Assembly: GCA_023053685.1 (NCBI GenBank)
Contig: JALIGW010000001.1
Location: 230,318,434 to 230,382,433 of the forward strand
From: Diadophis punctatus similis
Taxonomy: Eukaryota > Chordata > Lepidosauria > Squamata > Dipsadidae
Length of the DNA: 64,000 bases
Reading direction: 5' to 3'
This document shows positions 1 through 12,335 of the stretch, one piece after another. A model generated the notes under the pieces. That model was not told where the DNA came from, ran no database searches, and saw only the letters and a program-made list of their open reading frames with translations. The stretch's first letter is position 1, and the number at the start of each line of letters is the position of its first letter. The translations under genes were made by a program, and so were the position numbers.

Positions 1-2550
1 AATCACATACAAAACCATGTACGAATACATAGTCTTTTAAATCCAAACTCTTAAGATTCTGAAAGTATGTGCATTAATGTTACTAGATAAATAGCTATGC
101 AACCATCATGCAGAACCTTTTATTGAGATTTCTAGGACAGTAGCTTGAAACGGTAATTATTCATGCCTGCCTTATTAGTTTTCCCTCTTTTTTAATGAAC
201 GAATGGAATTTAGCATCAAAGAGGTTTTGTGATCAACATTTGTTTTAAAGGAATGAGATTGTAGACAGCTAAGAGCTGTTTCATATTGCAAACCTATTTG
301 CATCAATGGGTTTCAGAAATTGATATCTGGATTTTCTTTTGTTTCATGCTGGGTTGTTTTTTTTTTTTTTACTAAAATGAATCAGTCCACCAGCCATCCT
401 AAGGAAGGCTGAACAACGTTCATGGCTGGAAACCAAAAGGATTGTGAAGCATGTCATTCATAGATAGATTTCAGTGAAGAGAAGTAGAGGAATAAAAACA
501 CATCAAGATGACTGGGTACCACCTCAGGGCTCCAGTAAAAATAAAATAAAATAAACCCTTAACTGACATCTTGCCTCTTTTTCTGAAAGACAATCTCTGT
601 TAAATCTCTGAGTAATGAGTTTGTAGTGCTAACAAACTCCATCTCCCTGAAACTATTGTTAAAAAGTCTATTAGTATCAAATTCACATATCGTTTTCCCA
701 TAGTAACTTCAAGATAATTTACATGTGAAGATAAAATGGGATAGCCCATATTAACCCAGTGAGGCTGAAAGATAGCAGTTTGCACAATTAATGAGGTTCA
801 AAGCTGACAGGGAATTTGAGTCCAGATATTCCCGAGACAAGCAAAATATTTCAACCATTTCAAAATACTTCTAACGTTTCTAACATCTTCCACATGACTA
901 CATGAGGAAATTTGCCCATGTTTTGGGAGTGTCTTTCTCTCAGTGGATGTGTGTATATGTATGCATATGTGTCTGTGTACCCCTCCCTTTTGAGTGGTTG
1001 ATCCACTTCAACTTATGTATGTTTCTATGTAAGCTTGCAAAGCCATATTTAGTCTTTTCTGTTGCATGAACCAAGCAATTGTAAGTCAAATCAATGCCTG
1101 CCATTGATTTGTATGTTAGACTAGAGTAAATTCTGGCCATGTAAGTTCTAACTATGATTCATGGCTCACATCATATGTTAAATGTGCTCTTTAAATTATT
1201 AATAATAATATATTGCTTGTTGCACTGGTTTCCATTTTTAGTTGGTATGATGTAATAGGTGTCAACAATCTTTTTATTTTAGGGCAAAAGTCTTCAAATA
1301 AGAACACAATTTACCCAATTTAATAAGGTTCATCATATCTGAGTTGCAGAAATCCACACCAATAGAGTTTTTTGTTATCTTTTTGGTCAGTTGGTAGTTA
1401 TAAAGCCTAAATCAAAGATGTGGGTCTCTATGTGTGCAAAACATTTTGAGACTTTGTAAAAATTTGTCAAGTATCTTTCCTTTTTGCTGTTCTAATGCAG
1501 ATTTATTTCAATTTCGATTTTGGGCTATTTAGGCTTTCAACATTATTCTCTTCATGACTTTTCTTTGTCTAAAGGGACAAATAATTGATTTTATCTCATG
1601 CAAATTTTTGCAATCTTCTAATATTTTCATTATAGCAAACATCAGCTTCTCTATCTTTGTTTGACATTTTTATTTCCCATATGGGTTTAGATATCCTTTA
1701 ACTTTTTTTAGCATGTTTATTTTAATAGCTACATGTATCACTTCCCAGTGGCTACACTGGTAGTTTTAAACCATAGTTGGAAGAAAGTCAATAACTTCCT
1801 TCCCTAACATTATTTCCAGTGGTATTAAGTAAACCTCCTGTCTCCTGCTGTCGGTCCTTAATCCAAAATTCTTTACTTTGCAGTTATCCTATGCAAAATA
1901 GGAATGTTGGTGGCAACTCCTGTTTATTGGCAGTCTTTCCATGTTCTCTATCAACATACAGTGGAGCCAACAAATGGGAGCCAAAATATATTCTATAATT
2001 ATTTTTGTTGACTCAGAACAATTGGAGTTTAGGAACCTCCAGTAGAAATAACTTCATCTCGCTTTTCTCCTTCTCTGCCTTCCCTTTCTCTTCACCATTA
2101 TCCCATTCTTGCTTTGTGTATACAATAATGACTCACGTATATCAATTTGCACATAGAAATTCTCAAAAAATTAATTGCTTGACTGGATCCTATTGCATTG
2201 TGACTAATAAATATAATATTATAATGAAACATTTTAACCAATGCATGTCATGAAGCTTTTCTTTTCAGAGCCGTATAAGTTTGACTTGCCAGGTGAATTT
2301 GCTGTATCAATAATTAAAAGAGAGACTTATATAAATGACAATCTTTAAAGCTTCAGTATACCAGCAGTAGTGCCAGTTTGTTTCATTTGGGTTGCATTTG
2401 ACTCTAAAAGAAACCATGGTTCAATAGTCGTGATGGATGGCAAAAAGAAAAAATTGACTTCAGATAGACAGGTACTCAGTTTGGAACTATTTAAAATTTA
2501 TTTTTCTTTTCTTTTTTTAAATTGAATTCAAAAGGAAAACATTAAAAAAG
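1..2550. other. Unique AT-rich intronic sequence, nothing recognised
   Basis: This stretch holds no ORF with family resemblance, no SINE or LINE end and no terminal inverted repeats. The only low-complexity piece noted is a T run at about 357-370. It is presumably intron or 5' region of BRSK2. Confidence 0.5.
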
Positions 2551-2663
2551 AGTAGAGTAGAGTAGAGTAGAGTAGAGTAGAGTAGAATAGAATAGAATAG
2601 AATAGAATAGAATAGAATAGAATAGAATAGAATAGAATAGAATAGAATAGAATAGAATAGAAT
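2551..2663 (+). repeat. AGTAG-to-AATAG pentanucleotide array
   Basis: About six AGTAG units switch at about 2585 to roughly sixteen AATAG units without a break in phase. AATAG-type arrays are known to be expanded in snake genomes, often next to CR1/L3 LINE ends. No LINE end is visible beside this one. Confidence 0.95.
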
Positions 2664-2793
2664 GCATACCAAAACACTTTGGATGGCACTTAGAAAATTT
2701 GCACATTCACAAAATGTCCATCTGTCAATTACAGAAGGCCATACTGTTTGGATTCACAAGTAAACTATGCCGGTACATTATGACATCCTAGAT

Positions 2794-3231
2794 CAGTGAT
2801 GGCGAACCTTTTTTGGTTCGCGTGCCAAAAAGGGGGGGGTGCGCACTCTAGCGCGCGCACGCATACCTACACCCATTCCCTCCCCCCATGCATGCGCACA
2901 ACACCCCCCCATGCTGCCCCCTGCGCATGCGCACACACCCCCCACCCCCGCGCAAAGGCCTTACCGGAGCCTGTGACAGTAAAAAAATGACAAAACGGAC
3001 AAACCGGAAGTGCATTTTTCCTCACTTCCGGTTTGTCCGTTTTGTCATTTTTTGCATTCCGGGGCTTCAGGAAGCTTCCCTGAACCCTCCGGAGTGCAAA
3101 AAACAGCTCACCGGCAAACCAGAAGTGCGTTTTTCCGCACTTCCGGTTTGCCGGTGGGCAACGCTCACGTGCCCTCCGCTATGGCTCCGCGTGCCACCTG
3201 TGGCACGCATGCCATAGGTTCGCCATCACGG
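2794..3231. mobile_element. Non-autonomous hAT element (MITE), CAGTGATGGCGAACC family, copy 1
   Basis: The 438-bp element has terminal inverted repeats CAGTGATGGCGAACC and GGTTCGCCATCAC and is flanked by 8-bp duplications TCCTAGAT (2786) and TCCTAGAC (3232), with one mismatch. Eight-base duplications and these ends are typical of hAT transposons. The ends resemble the OC1/Charlie type, from memory. The GC- and CpG-rich interior has no transposase. It contains a perfect NRF1-like palindrome TGCGCATGCGCA (2922-2933) and three exact CCGGAAGTG/CACTTCCGG motifs (3004, 3023, 3138). Open frames across it are by-products of base composition. Confidence 0.9.
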
Positions 3232-3239
3232 TCCTAGAC

Positions 3240-4099
3240 TCTTGGGAAGAACTCAATGCATATGAAGCTAATAGCAGCGAAAAAACTGGTATTCAAGCTA
3301 TGAATTCATATTGTTATGAACAGATAATAATAATTTATTTAATTTACAGGCATTTTATTTGGGCTTTGTACATGCTGATATATGCTACAAAGGGAAGTCA
3401 TGTCTTTCTAATCCAGTTTGCTAAATCTCTCAATAGATTATCATTATAATAATACAAGTACTTTAAAGTAATTATAGTTTTCAGAATAACACAAGCCATC
3501 AAAATAATCATATGTGCAGATACATATATTTTTGATGTACTTTGCCTTATAGTTGCATATATAAGCTTCATAGTTGTACAATCCAATGTGAACAGTAAGA
3601 CATAGGGTATTTTCCTACCATGGAACTGAGTCATAATTCAATCAACTTTGATGATACAATGTCTGAAATCAAAGCAGCACTATAATAAGTATCATATATT
3701 ATGATATATATTGAGGTTATTACACTTTATATTTAATACATACAGAGATTTGCATAGTTCTCCATATGTGCAGGGGGAAAACTCCTTACTTTCTTACCTA
3801 GACTATGTACTGGTTAAAACTGCTTTTTAAAACAAGAACGGGCAAACTGAAGATTTAAAATTGGCTCAGTAATTATTTGTTTCTGAATGCTCAAAGAAGC
3901 CTACAATCTGTTCTCCTAAACTTTTTTTTAATATTGGCCTGTACCCCTGTTATAAAACATAGATAAAATGCAAGCTGAGTTTTAAATGCGAACAGTAAAA
4001 GAATAATATAACTATAATTAACTACAAGTATAGCTAACCATAATTGTATGCATTTAATTTGTATTAAGAATGTATTAAGACTTTTGATTATAGTAGTAA
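3240..4099. other. Unique AT-rich sequence, nothing recognised
   Basis: No repeat ends, inverted repeats or homologous frames are visible in this stretch. Confidence 0.45.
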
Positions 4100-5265
4100 A
4101 ATCTAATACAAACTGAACTTAAAGAAAATGGAGAGAAGTAAAAAGTGCAAGTTAAAAGAAAAAAAGAAAAAGAGAAGATAGTGAAAAGTAAGAATATTAT
4201 AAAGAAAAGGAAATATAATAAAGGAAAATAATGTACTTCCAACCTTCATCACTAATATAAACAAACTTAGTAACTCTTCACCTTCTCTCTATAGTTCCGA
4301 ACATTTATCTCTTTATCCCATATCTCATCTCTTATCTATAAATGAATCCATAAAACACAATCTTTTCAGTCCTGGTGTCAGCTGAAAGTCCATAAAGGGT
4401 AGCCAAAAGTAATATTTCTTACCTTAATAACCTTGATCAAATAAACCAACTTTATATTCCTTCTTTTTAATAGTCTTAATCTAGTTCATTCAAATAATAT
4501 TGTAGGATTTGATTTCTCTTGATTTCTTCTTTGACCCATTGCACAAAGTTCTTCAAAATTTTAACAAAACTCTTTTGTAAATCCAGTAGGAAAAATTACC
4601 CAGGTCACTCTCTTGGTTTGTCATTTGTATTTTCTTTTTAAATTGTAAACCCTCAGTCAGTTACTTGTGTAGACCCAGTGAAAGATTCTTTTGTAAATCA
4701 TTCTTTTGGTGTGTGAGTTATTAATCTGCTTTCAATACCATCTCTATCTTGTCAGATAAAATTGGTTCTATATCTGACATTTCTTCAATAACTCTTTTGG
4801 ACCAAATCTATCCATAGAAGCAGACATTATTACTGACATTGTTGATATTGTGGCTATTTTCTGATTCATTCTTCAAAAGTCTCCATTGGTATTTTTTATT
4901 TTCATAACCATATAGTAGGCACGTATAACTTTCCTGTATCTAAAATATTTACTCCCTTCTAGTGTCCAGTTTTTGAAATCATATAATTATTTATCTATGT
5001 TGTGTCTTGTAAAAACCAAAACGGGATCTATTTCCTATGAGTAGCTATTTGAACTTTATAATTAATTCCAAAATGTTATTGTACAAGTTTTAATCTTCCA
5101 TTTATATCTGGACCCTCATTCTGTTTATAATTTTCTAAGATAAAGATCTTATTTAGTTTTTTTGCTTTTTATTTCATATTTTTAAAAAAATTCTTAAGCT
5201 TATAATTAGTTTTCTTTCATTAAGGATTAAAGGCAGACTCACCCACATTTTCAAACTTGTTATTT
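4100..5265 (-). mobile_element. Possible old LINE remnant (L1-like), minus strand
   Basis: The stretch is strongly strand-asymmetric: pyrimidine-rich on the plus strand over 4240-5260, with an A-rich block at 4125-4230. Read on the minus strand it gives short lysine/glutamate/isoleucine-rich segments broken by many stops, as decayed L1 ORF1 sequence does. No diagnostic motif is present, so the assignment is weak. It could equally be unique AT-rich DNA. Confidence 0.22.
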
Positions 5266-5680
5266 TGAAGATCTTAATAGCTTAGAACTAGTTCATGAAC
5301 AATTTCCGAAAGTAATTAGAAAGTGAGGCTTGCAAACTTCGTTTCCTTTAAAAGTTTCTGCCACGGTTGCAAGTAAAATGGCTAATCCCATCATCTCCAA
5401 GTGCTCAAACCCATGGAAAATGACTGTCCTGCAATCTCCTTGTGGGAAGTAGCCATCTGGAGCACATGTGGGGGATCTCCCACCCTCTCCTTATCCAGAG
5501 AGGTTCCAGGGAACCAGTTTACTCACTGGTTCCTTGGACTTTTCTATAGTCATCAACTCTACTTTTGCAGAGCCATCTTCAGTTTCCCCCAGAATCTCAA
5601 TCTACTGCATTTTTAAATAGCAAAAATATTGATAAAAATAGATCGCTTTTAAAAGTTAACAAAATGAAAATACAGTATAC

Positions 5681-5776
5681 TATTTATTTATTTATTTATT
5701 TATTTATTTATGTATGTATGTATGTATGTATGTATGTATGTATGTATGTATGTATGTATGTATGTATTTATTTATT
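5681..5776 (+). repeat. (TTTA)n/(TATG)n compound microsatellite
   Basis: About seven TTTA units run into about thirteen TATG units and back to TTTA. It abuts the 3' end of a minus-strand LINE, so it is probably a microsatellite grown from the LINE's own tail repeat. Confidence 0.93.
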
Positions 5777-6090
5777 ATTAGGTTCTTCTATTCCGCCTAC
5801 TCCCTAAGGACTCAGGACGGCATACAACATTTTAAGAGAACACTAAACAATAAACTTATTTAAAAACAGTTTTAAAAAGTTAAAAAAGACATCCAACAAC
5901 ATACATACAGGGGGAGATCTCGGATATAAACTTGTCTCAGACCCCTGCCGGCAGGAAGAGCCATGTCTTAATGGCTTTCTGGAAGGCCAGCAGGGTAGGG
6001 ATAATTCGGATCTCTGGGGGAAGTTGGTTCCAGAGCACGGGCCCCCCCACAGAGAAGGCCCTCCCCCTAGGGCCCGCCAGTCGGACTATA
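5777..6090 (-). mobile_element. CR1-like LINE, 3' end
   Basis: The minus strand encodes the end of a CR1-type reverse transcriptase ORF (6090 down to about 5930; matching W-N-Q-L-P-P-E and K-A-I-K-T-W-L-type residues in broken frames). Its 3' untranslated region follows and ends in the TAAA-type tail at 5681-5700. The same sequence, better preserved, is at 28421-29290. The element is truncated at its 5' end. Confidence 0.75.
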
Positions 6091-6897
6091 TTGGATGGCT
6101 TAAAGAAAGTTCTTGAACAATCAACAAGATTTGAATGAAACTAATTTTAATCAAGATGATTTGTATTTTGTGATATTGCTAAACACAACATTTCTTTACT
6201 AAAAGTTTTGTATCTATGATACAAAACAAACTATCTTTTGCTCTAAGGGAGCCCTGGCTCTAATATCAAGTTGTAATTTTTAATGTGCCCCAGGAAAAAT
6301 AATAATTATATTCTTGGACATCCATTATGTTCCCTGTATTTACGTGAAAATAAAATGAAAACAAGTCCCGTTCTTGAACCAACTTCACCTCTTACCTTTT
6401 TGAGCGGTATGCTAAAGACTCGCTGCAACCTTGGCACAAAAAGTATTTCCATCCGGTCCTAAAAGATGATGATCACAGCTTGATCATCATTCCTTCTATT
6501 TTATGAGAAGATGATCCTTTTGCATATTTTTCTCTAAAATGTAAGTCTATGCATTATCTACCTTCTGCTCTATTGCTCAGAGTCTCTTTAAACGGAATTA
6601 TAGTTTAAAGAAGGGCACCCTTAATCCCAACAATTTTCTTAGTTTTGTATAATTTTCTACCTCAATAGCAGGGTTTAAGCACAAAAAAAACCAGACTCCC
6701 CAAGACATGCTTATGATGTCCCTTATGGCCCTTCCTTCCAAACAGAGTTATTATTTTCCATGGTTTAGCACAGAACTTGATGAATATCAAGATAACTAAA
6801 ATAAAATAGGCAAAACCTTCAAAATGTGACCGGTTATATACAAAATACCTTTTCTATAATAGCATGATAATAAAAAATACTTTTTCCCCTTTTGGGT
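6091..6897. other. Unique AT-rich sequence, nothing recognised
   Basis: I see no repeat ends or homologous frames. The short inverted pieces near 6460-6490 (GATGATCA-type words) are too short to interpret. Confidence 0.4.
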
Positions 6898-6905
6898 CTC
6901 AGAGT

Positions 6906-7164
6906 CAGTGGTGGGTTGCTGCCGGTTCAGGCCGGTTCGCCCGTACCTGTGGCGGGAATTTGCCTCCGCTCGTTAAACCGGCAGCGATGGCCGGCTGGCC
7001 ACGCCCCCGAACCGGTCCTCCGTTCGCTGCTTCCTGAAAGTGGCTTGGAAAGAACCCTCTGCGCATGCGAAGAGGCTTATTTGCGCGACATCACAGGGGG
7101 AAGCAAAACGCACACTTCCGACACGATGCGAACCGGTAGGGAAGATAAGTAGAACCCACCCCTG
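6906..7164. mobile_element. hAT MITE, CAGTGGTGGGTT family, copy 1
   Basis: The 259-bp element has ends CAGTGGTGGGTTGC and AACCCACCCCTG and 8-bp flanks CTCAGAGT (6898) and CTCGGAGT (7165), with one mismatch. The interior is CpG-rich and includes CCGGTTCG words and TGCGCATGCG. It contains no coding capacity. Related copies are at 12336, 33039 and 37393. Confidence 0.88.
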
Positions 7165-7172
7165 CTCGGAGT

Positions 7173-7698
7173 GACATTTGACAGAGCTCTTTCAAAGGAA
7201 CTGGGATCTTATTCTGTCTAATGTGATTCAACAGAGGAGCCTCTGAAAGCCATTTATGACCAGCGTAACTTAGAGGAACTAAACTGGAGTAGCTTAGTCA
7301 GTGATTTTTTTTCAGAGCCCTTCCTGAACTTTCAGTATCTTTATTCTAGTTCCCTGAGGCTTTTCATCTTGCTAGAGTTTCATGGTCTGATATGATACAT
7401 TTTTGATAGTTCCTGCTGTTTAACTTACTGCCCATGCTGATGAAGGAAAGCCTGACCCCAAGTTTTATAACTTTCAACACCCTTTCCATTAAATTGTCAC
7501 CCTGCAAACTATAAAAACAAAACTGGGCTTTTATGCTAGGTGTGTAAAAAGTTGGAGCATTAAGCAGACCAAGTCCAAACCAGTCTGTAGCAAATTTTAG
7601 TGTCTTCTGTTGAGTTACTACCTCTTTGAGTCACTGTAACTCAGAAAGCTTAATGATCTCAAATCCACATATTTATGTTTTTAGTGTGCAAGTTATTC
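7173..7698. other. Unique sequence, nothing recognised
   Basis: No repeat boundaries or coding similarity are visible between the two flanking MITEs. Confidence 0.4.
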
Positions 7699-7706
7699 CA
7701 CTAATC

Positions 7707-7991
7707 CAGGGCTGTCAAATTGGATTTCTTCGAGGGCCGGATCAGCATTGTAGTTCTCCTCCACGGGCCGGCCGGGGAGGGGGAGAGATGGGATGGACAC
7801 TTCCTGCACTACCCTGCTGCCCAAAATGGGGCATTGGGGCCCTCGTTTTGGCCGGTGGGATGCTGCATCCATTTTGGCTGCCAGAGGCACCGCAAGCTGA
7901 TCCTTTGCTATTTCCAGGCCAGTCCCGCGGGCCGGATTTAAGCACCCCATGGGCCAGATCCGACCTACGGGCTTTGAGTTTGACACCCCTG
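7707..7991. mobile_element. hAT MITE, CAGGGCTGTCAAA family
   Basis: The 285-bp element has ends CAGGGCTGTCAAA and TTTGACACCCCTG, flanked by CACTAATC (7699) and CACTATTC (7992), 7 of 8 matching. It is GC-rich with GGGCCGG words and does not code for a transposase. The open frames on both strands are compositional. A 101-bp relative is at 58632. Confidence 0.87.
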
Positions 7992-7999
7992 CACTATTC

Positions 8000-10730
8000 C
8001 ATTATAAGGATAGGTCGAATTAATTCTGTGTCTATACGGTTATGACCTGCAGATTGTCTTATTTCATTCTATGTTATCCCTGCAGTTCCATGATCTCTAC
8101 CAAAAATTGAACAGTTGAGGACATGCCTGTATGGTGTTTTTTACAGAGAGAAGAGAAAACATGCCTAGATTTGATCTCTTCTTTTTTTTTCTGTTGTCCT
8201 GATAAAAATGGAGTAAGTGTGGAGTTTCCATCTTTCATAACAAACCATAATGTTGTGACAAATTAGTTGCAATGCTATTGCTATATTCTCCCCAAAGGAG
8301 AAAATTCACCTTTGCTGTTGCTTTGTGATATTTTTGCAACTCCTTTTATGTTCCATCTGTTGAAACTCTTTTGGAAATATCCTAAAGCATTTAGACAAAG
8401 AGCAGATTGTAAAGAATATGTCTTGGAACATGAGAAGATCTTGCACAAACCCATCTTAGAATTTCTTGCAAGGGTAAGGGTCCACTGCCCTGCTCTTTCT
8501 ATTTGGGGAAAAAAATTAAACCAAAGGAACAGAACTAAACAAAGGAGGAAGGGCAGGTGCCCACGATTAATAGCTGAATTACAAAATTCATAAGGCCTGA
8601 GAATACCCCACTGAGTTGTTCATATGCTTATGCAAAACCTCCCCCCCACACACACACATTGATGGCTATGTGAAGGAGGAAGAAAGCTGACAGGATGAAT
8701 TACAGCTTCCCCCCTCCCCTTTCTACTGCCTTTCTGTGAAGGAGTGACACATTTAACTTCCCTTGTTGATGCTCCTGTAGGTGAAATGAATTATGAGGCT
8801 TTCTGCTTCCTTTATCATGTCTAGCCTATCTCGGGGGCCAGACCAGCTGTTCTGGTGTTGTAGCTCTACTTTGCCTTTATAATGCCAAATATAAACTATA
8901 TGCATTTCCCTGACTGAAGACCTTCGGCTGCTTTGAACATAGAGCCCATCTCCTTAGGGGATTAGAGGAGGGAAGTGAAGGAGGAGGAGGGAAGGCGAAA
9001 AATCTTGCACAGAATGACAAATCAGGTTCTTCTTGGTGTCCTTCCAGCCTTCAGATGGCTTCTTACTAGATTGTAAGTCTGTCAGAGCAAAAACCCTTTG
9101 TTGTCTAGATAGAGGAATACTCTTATGCCTTTGTCAAATGCTCTACACAGAATATGGTGCTTTGAGTATTTTAAGGGTTTTATTTTAAACCACCAAAAGC
9201 CTTCAGGGGATAGCAATGTGATAAATTTGGCAAGCGAAAGCAAATAAATGAATAATAGTTATAGTAGAATCTCATTAAGCTGAAATATCTCCTGTGTGCA
9301 ATTATTAAACTGATAGCTACTATCAAAGTGCTGTCCCCATCTACATTGACTTGAACATCGTCCATCAGTTCACAATAGATTATAGCACTTGGTATTGATC
9401 AACTCCTTGGCTTGATTCTTTTCTTTGCAAATAAAAAATAATGGTTTGTTTATTGTTGTATATTAATTTTTTTTACCAGACAGAAGCATATATGTATCCT
9501 TAATTAAATGAAGAATGCAATTTATTATAATTGAGAGAAAGATAGATTCATAAATAAAAATAATAATATACCATTTATATTCATTGAATACAGACACTCA
9601 TGAATTCTCTTCCCATGACAACATCATAATCAACATAATGCTAAGTTTTCATTTATAATAGTAAAGTATTTTCTCTTTCGTAGTGCTGTGGGATAATATA
9701 GAATATATTTCTAAGAAACCTATAATTCATGGAGTAGTTGTTCACAAATCTATACTTTGTCTATACACAGACAAGTGTTTATAATTAAATTGTATTTGTT
9801 ATCTAATAATTCCTTATCCTAAATAGTTATTGGGGACGATGACTGTAAAACAGTACAATCACAAATGTAAATTTTACACTTTTATTGTTTCCGCAGTCTT
9901 ATGTTCTACTGATTTATTCACAGAAATCATAAATGTTACAAAAACAAACTATATATTTGTTTAAACAAATGTGACTGCATAGGAATATTTGTGGGTGGGG
10001 CACGTGATGAAATGTACATCCTGATTCCAGTATGGAAAAACTGCAACTTGCATTTATGTGTCAGATACCAGTCTAATGTTCATATACAAGCGACCTCAAA
10101 AGAAACACTTTTCCACACGCTTCTCTATTATTCAGACTTCTAATTGTTAAATAATGCTAATATCTGCTATTGTTTATTTTAATCTGTGTTTTTATTTCAT
10201 GATTTTTCCTTTAGTTTTTGTTAAGTGACTCGAATACTCCCCTGACTACAAAAACGAGATAAAAATTAAATAAAGAAAAATAAGCTCTAGAAATATATAT
10301 GCCAAACCTTAGAGATTTGTCAGGAAAAGTTTTTACTTTATCTGATTTTGTTTTGAAACATGTTATGACCTGAAACTTTTTAGCATATTTCAGCATGTTG
10401 GTTGGATGGCAAAAGGAGAATTGAACTCAGAGAATGTCGATATCTGAAGTGGTTTATTTGTTTGTTTTTACTTTATAACATTTATTCTAAATAAAACATA
10501 TGTAATTTATTCATACTTGAAAATATTAAACGTGGATTGTGGATCCAATTTCTCCTCAATCAACTTCCTGAATACTGAGGGGATCATATTGATAAGCATA
10601 GCATGGAAGTTTAGTTAGAGTCCCAATGAAAAAATAGGACTTGAACAAAGTTTCTAAAATCCAGACTCTCATATGGAGATTGCATTCTTCCTGCACTCTC
10701 AGTGTGCCTTCCCATTTCTGCCATTTGATT
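8000..10730. other. Unique intronic sequence
   Basis: Nothing is recognised except a short (CA)n tract at about 8648-8659. Frames of up to 108 residues are present but match no family I know. Parts may be conserved non-coding DNA, which cannot be judged from one sequence. Confidence 0.4.
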
Positions 10731-10992
10731 AGCACTAGCACTAGCACTAGCATTTAGACTTATATAGCAATAGCAATAGCAATAGCACTTAGACTTATAT
10801 ACCGCTTCATAGTGCTTTATAGCCCTCTCTAAGCGGTTTACAGAGTTCAGCATATTGCCCCCAACGATCTGGGTCCTCATTTTACCGACCTCAGAAGGAT
10901 GGAAGGCTGAGTCAACCTTGAGCCGGTGAGATTTGAACAGCTGAACTGCTGAACTGCAGTGCTACACTTTAACCACTGCGCCACCTCGGCTC
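10731..10992 (-). mobile_element. Sauria-type SINE (tRNA-derived), minus strand
   Basis: Read on the minus strand the element starts GAGCCGAGGTGGCGCAGTGG (tRNA-like head with an A box). It continues through a B box-like GTTCAAATCTCACC, a GACTCAGCCTTCCATCCTTC body and TAAACCGCTTAGAGAGGGC, and ends in TATAAGTCTAAGTGCTATTG repeats. The tail is shared with Bov-B LINEs in the literature. A second tail-like stretch (AGCACT repeats, 10731-10764) extends the 3' end. Confidence 0.93.
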
Positions 10993-10996
10993 TTTG

Positions 10997-11177
10997 CAGC
11001 TCTCTCTAAGTGGTTTACAGGGTCAGCATATGGCCCCCAACAATCTGGTCTTTATTTTACTGACCTCGGAAGGACAGAAGGCTGGGTTAACCTTGAGCCA
11101 GTCAGGATCAAGCTCCTGTCAGTGAACAGTGAATTAGCCTGCAATGCTGCTTTCTAACCATTGCACCACCGCTGCTC
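10997..11177 (-). mobile_element. Sauria-type SINE, older copy lacking its tail
   Basis: This more diverged SINE lies immediately beyond the previous one in the same orientation, and includes the head, the body and part of the TAAACC-TCTAGAG region. The younger SINE at 10731-10992 may have inserted into its 3' part. Confidence 0.85.
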
Positions 11178-11974
11178 AATTAAAATGCCATATGTAAAAC
11201 AAAACTTCACTTTCTGGTTTTTTTCCTTTTTTCCTGATGAATCAGCTACATCATTTTTGGCTTGTTCACAGTGTATTCTATGCCCGTAGGTTACATACAT
11301 ATCTATCATCCAACATCCCATTAGTTTCCAAGTAAGCAATGTTATGCAAAATGCAGAAAAATAAGTAATAAATACCAAACCCAACAAATCAAAGGCATGA
11401 AATAAGGAAAGTAAATAACTTATCTCAACACTAGTCTCTGTATTTGTAGACCGTTCTTTCAATAGAAACTATGCTTGTTTCCACTAAGATTAGATTGGTA
11501 CACTCCTTGTTGGTCTTCCATAACAGTTACAGGAAGAGATGTTCTAGTGGACCTTTGGTGAGTAAATGGTTGCTTTTGTGCCTACACCTACTGTAGTGTA
11601 CAAACAGATCAAACAAATAAAATCAAAGACAGACACAGGGAGTTTCGCTGTTTTAGGCATCCTCTCACAATTCTTTTTACTATTTACTCCTCTTATATTA
11701 CAAGTTGCAATTTTCCATGCACCATAGTCATCACAAATTGGACCCATGGATGTTGGTCTTCTTTGCCTATTATGACTTTCATCAATCAAGGTCTTTACAT
11801 AATTTTTTTTCATAATACAGAGAAAGTACATATTTGGTTATGAAACTTAGTCACACTCATGGCATGTAGAGTACTTGGTAATGGTAAGGACATTATCAAT
11901 CAGTTCTGGTACACTTTGGTTACTGTGCAACAAGGGCAAATGAGGACCAGTTTTGTGTCAAGTGTTATTCTGTG
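11178..11974. other. Unique sequence, nothing recognised
   Basis: Two minus-strand open frames of about 100 residues (11154-11462 and 11544-11831) have no recognisable domain. Their composition matches the surrounding DNA, so I do not call them genes. Confidence 0.4.
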
Positions 11975-11988
11975 CAATCTAGGATCTC

Positions 11989-12178
11989 AATGAAGGAGAA
12001 TATTTGTAGCTCATGGTTGAAATGAGGGGTTCTTGGTGCTCCCTGAACTTGCTTGTTTTCTTGCAGATGTTTCATTACCCTAACTAGGTAATATCACTAG
12101 CACTGATAATGTTACCTAGTTAGGGTGATGAAACATCTGCAAGAAAACAAACATGTTCAGGGAGCAACAAGGACCCCT
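11989..12178. mobile_element. Fold-back retroelement end, possibly Penelope-like
   Basis: Two inverted arms (12025-12093 and 12110-12178) pair over about 65 bases with few mismatches, around a short loop of about 16 bases. The arm contains GATGAAACATCTGCAAGAAA, a member of the 'CTG..GATGAAACGTCT' class of repeats common next to Penelope-like elements in reptiles and fish. The whole piece is bounded by exact 14-bp direct repeats CAATCTAGGATCTC (11975-11988 and 12179-12192), which look like a target-site duplication. The family name is inference; the structure is directly visible. Confidence 0.7.
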
Positions 12179-12335
12179 CAATCTAGGATCTCTAATCTAA
12201 GAGTACTCTTTCCAGAATCCCATCAATGCAGATATCCATGAATGCATTGATACAGTATACGTACAGATTGTATTAATAGACTACTTTTGGACATTTCCAT
12301 AAGATGACAGAGGTAAAGATACTAATGGCTGTGTA

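Noticed and set aside
7626..8045. 139-residue frame
   Set aside because: It mainly covers the hAT MITE at 7707-7991; opposing frames of similar size exist on the other strand, which is typical of GC-rich non-coding DNA.
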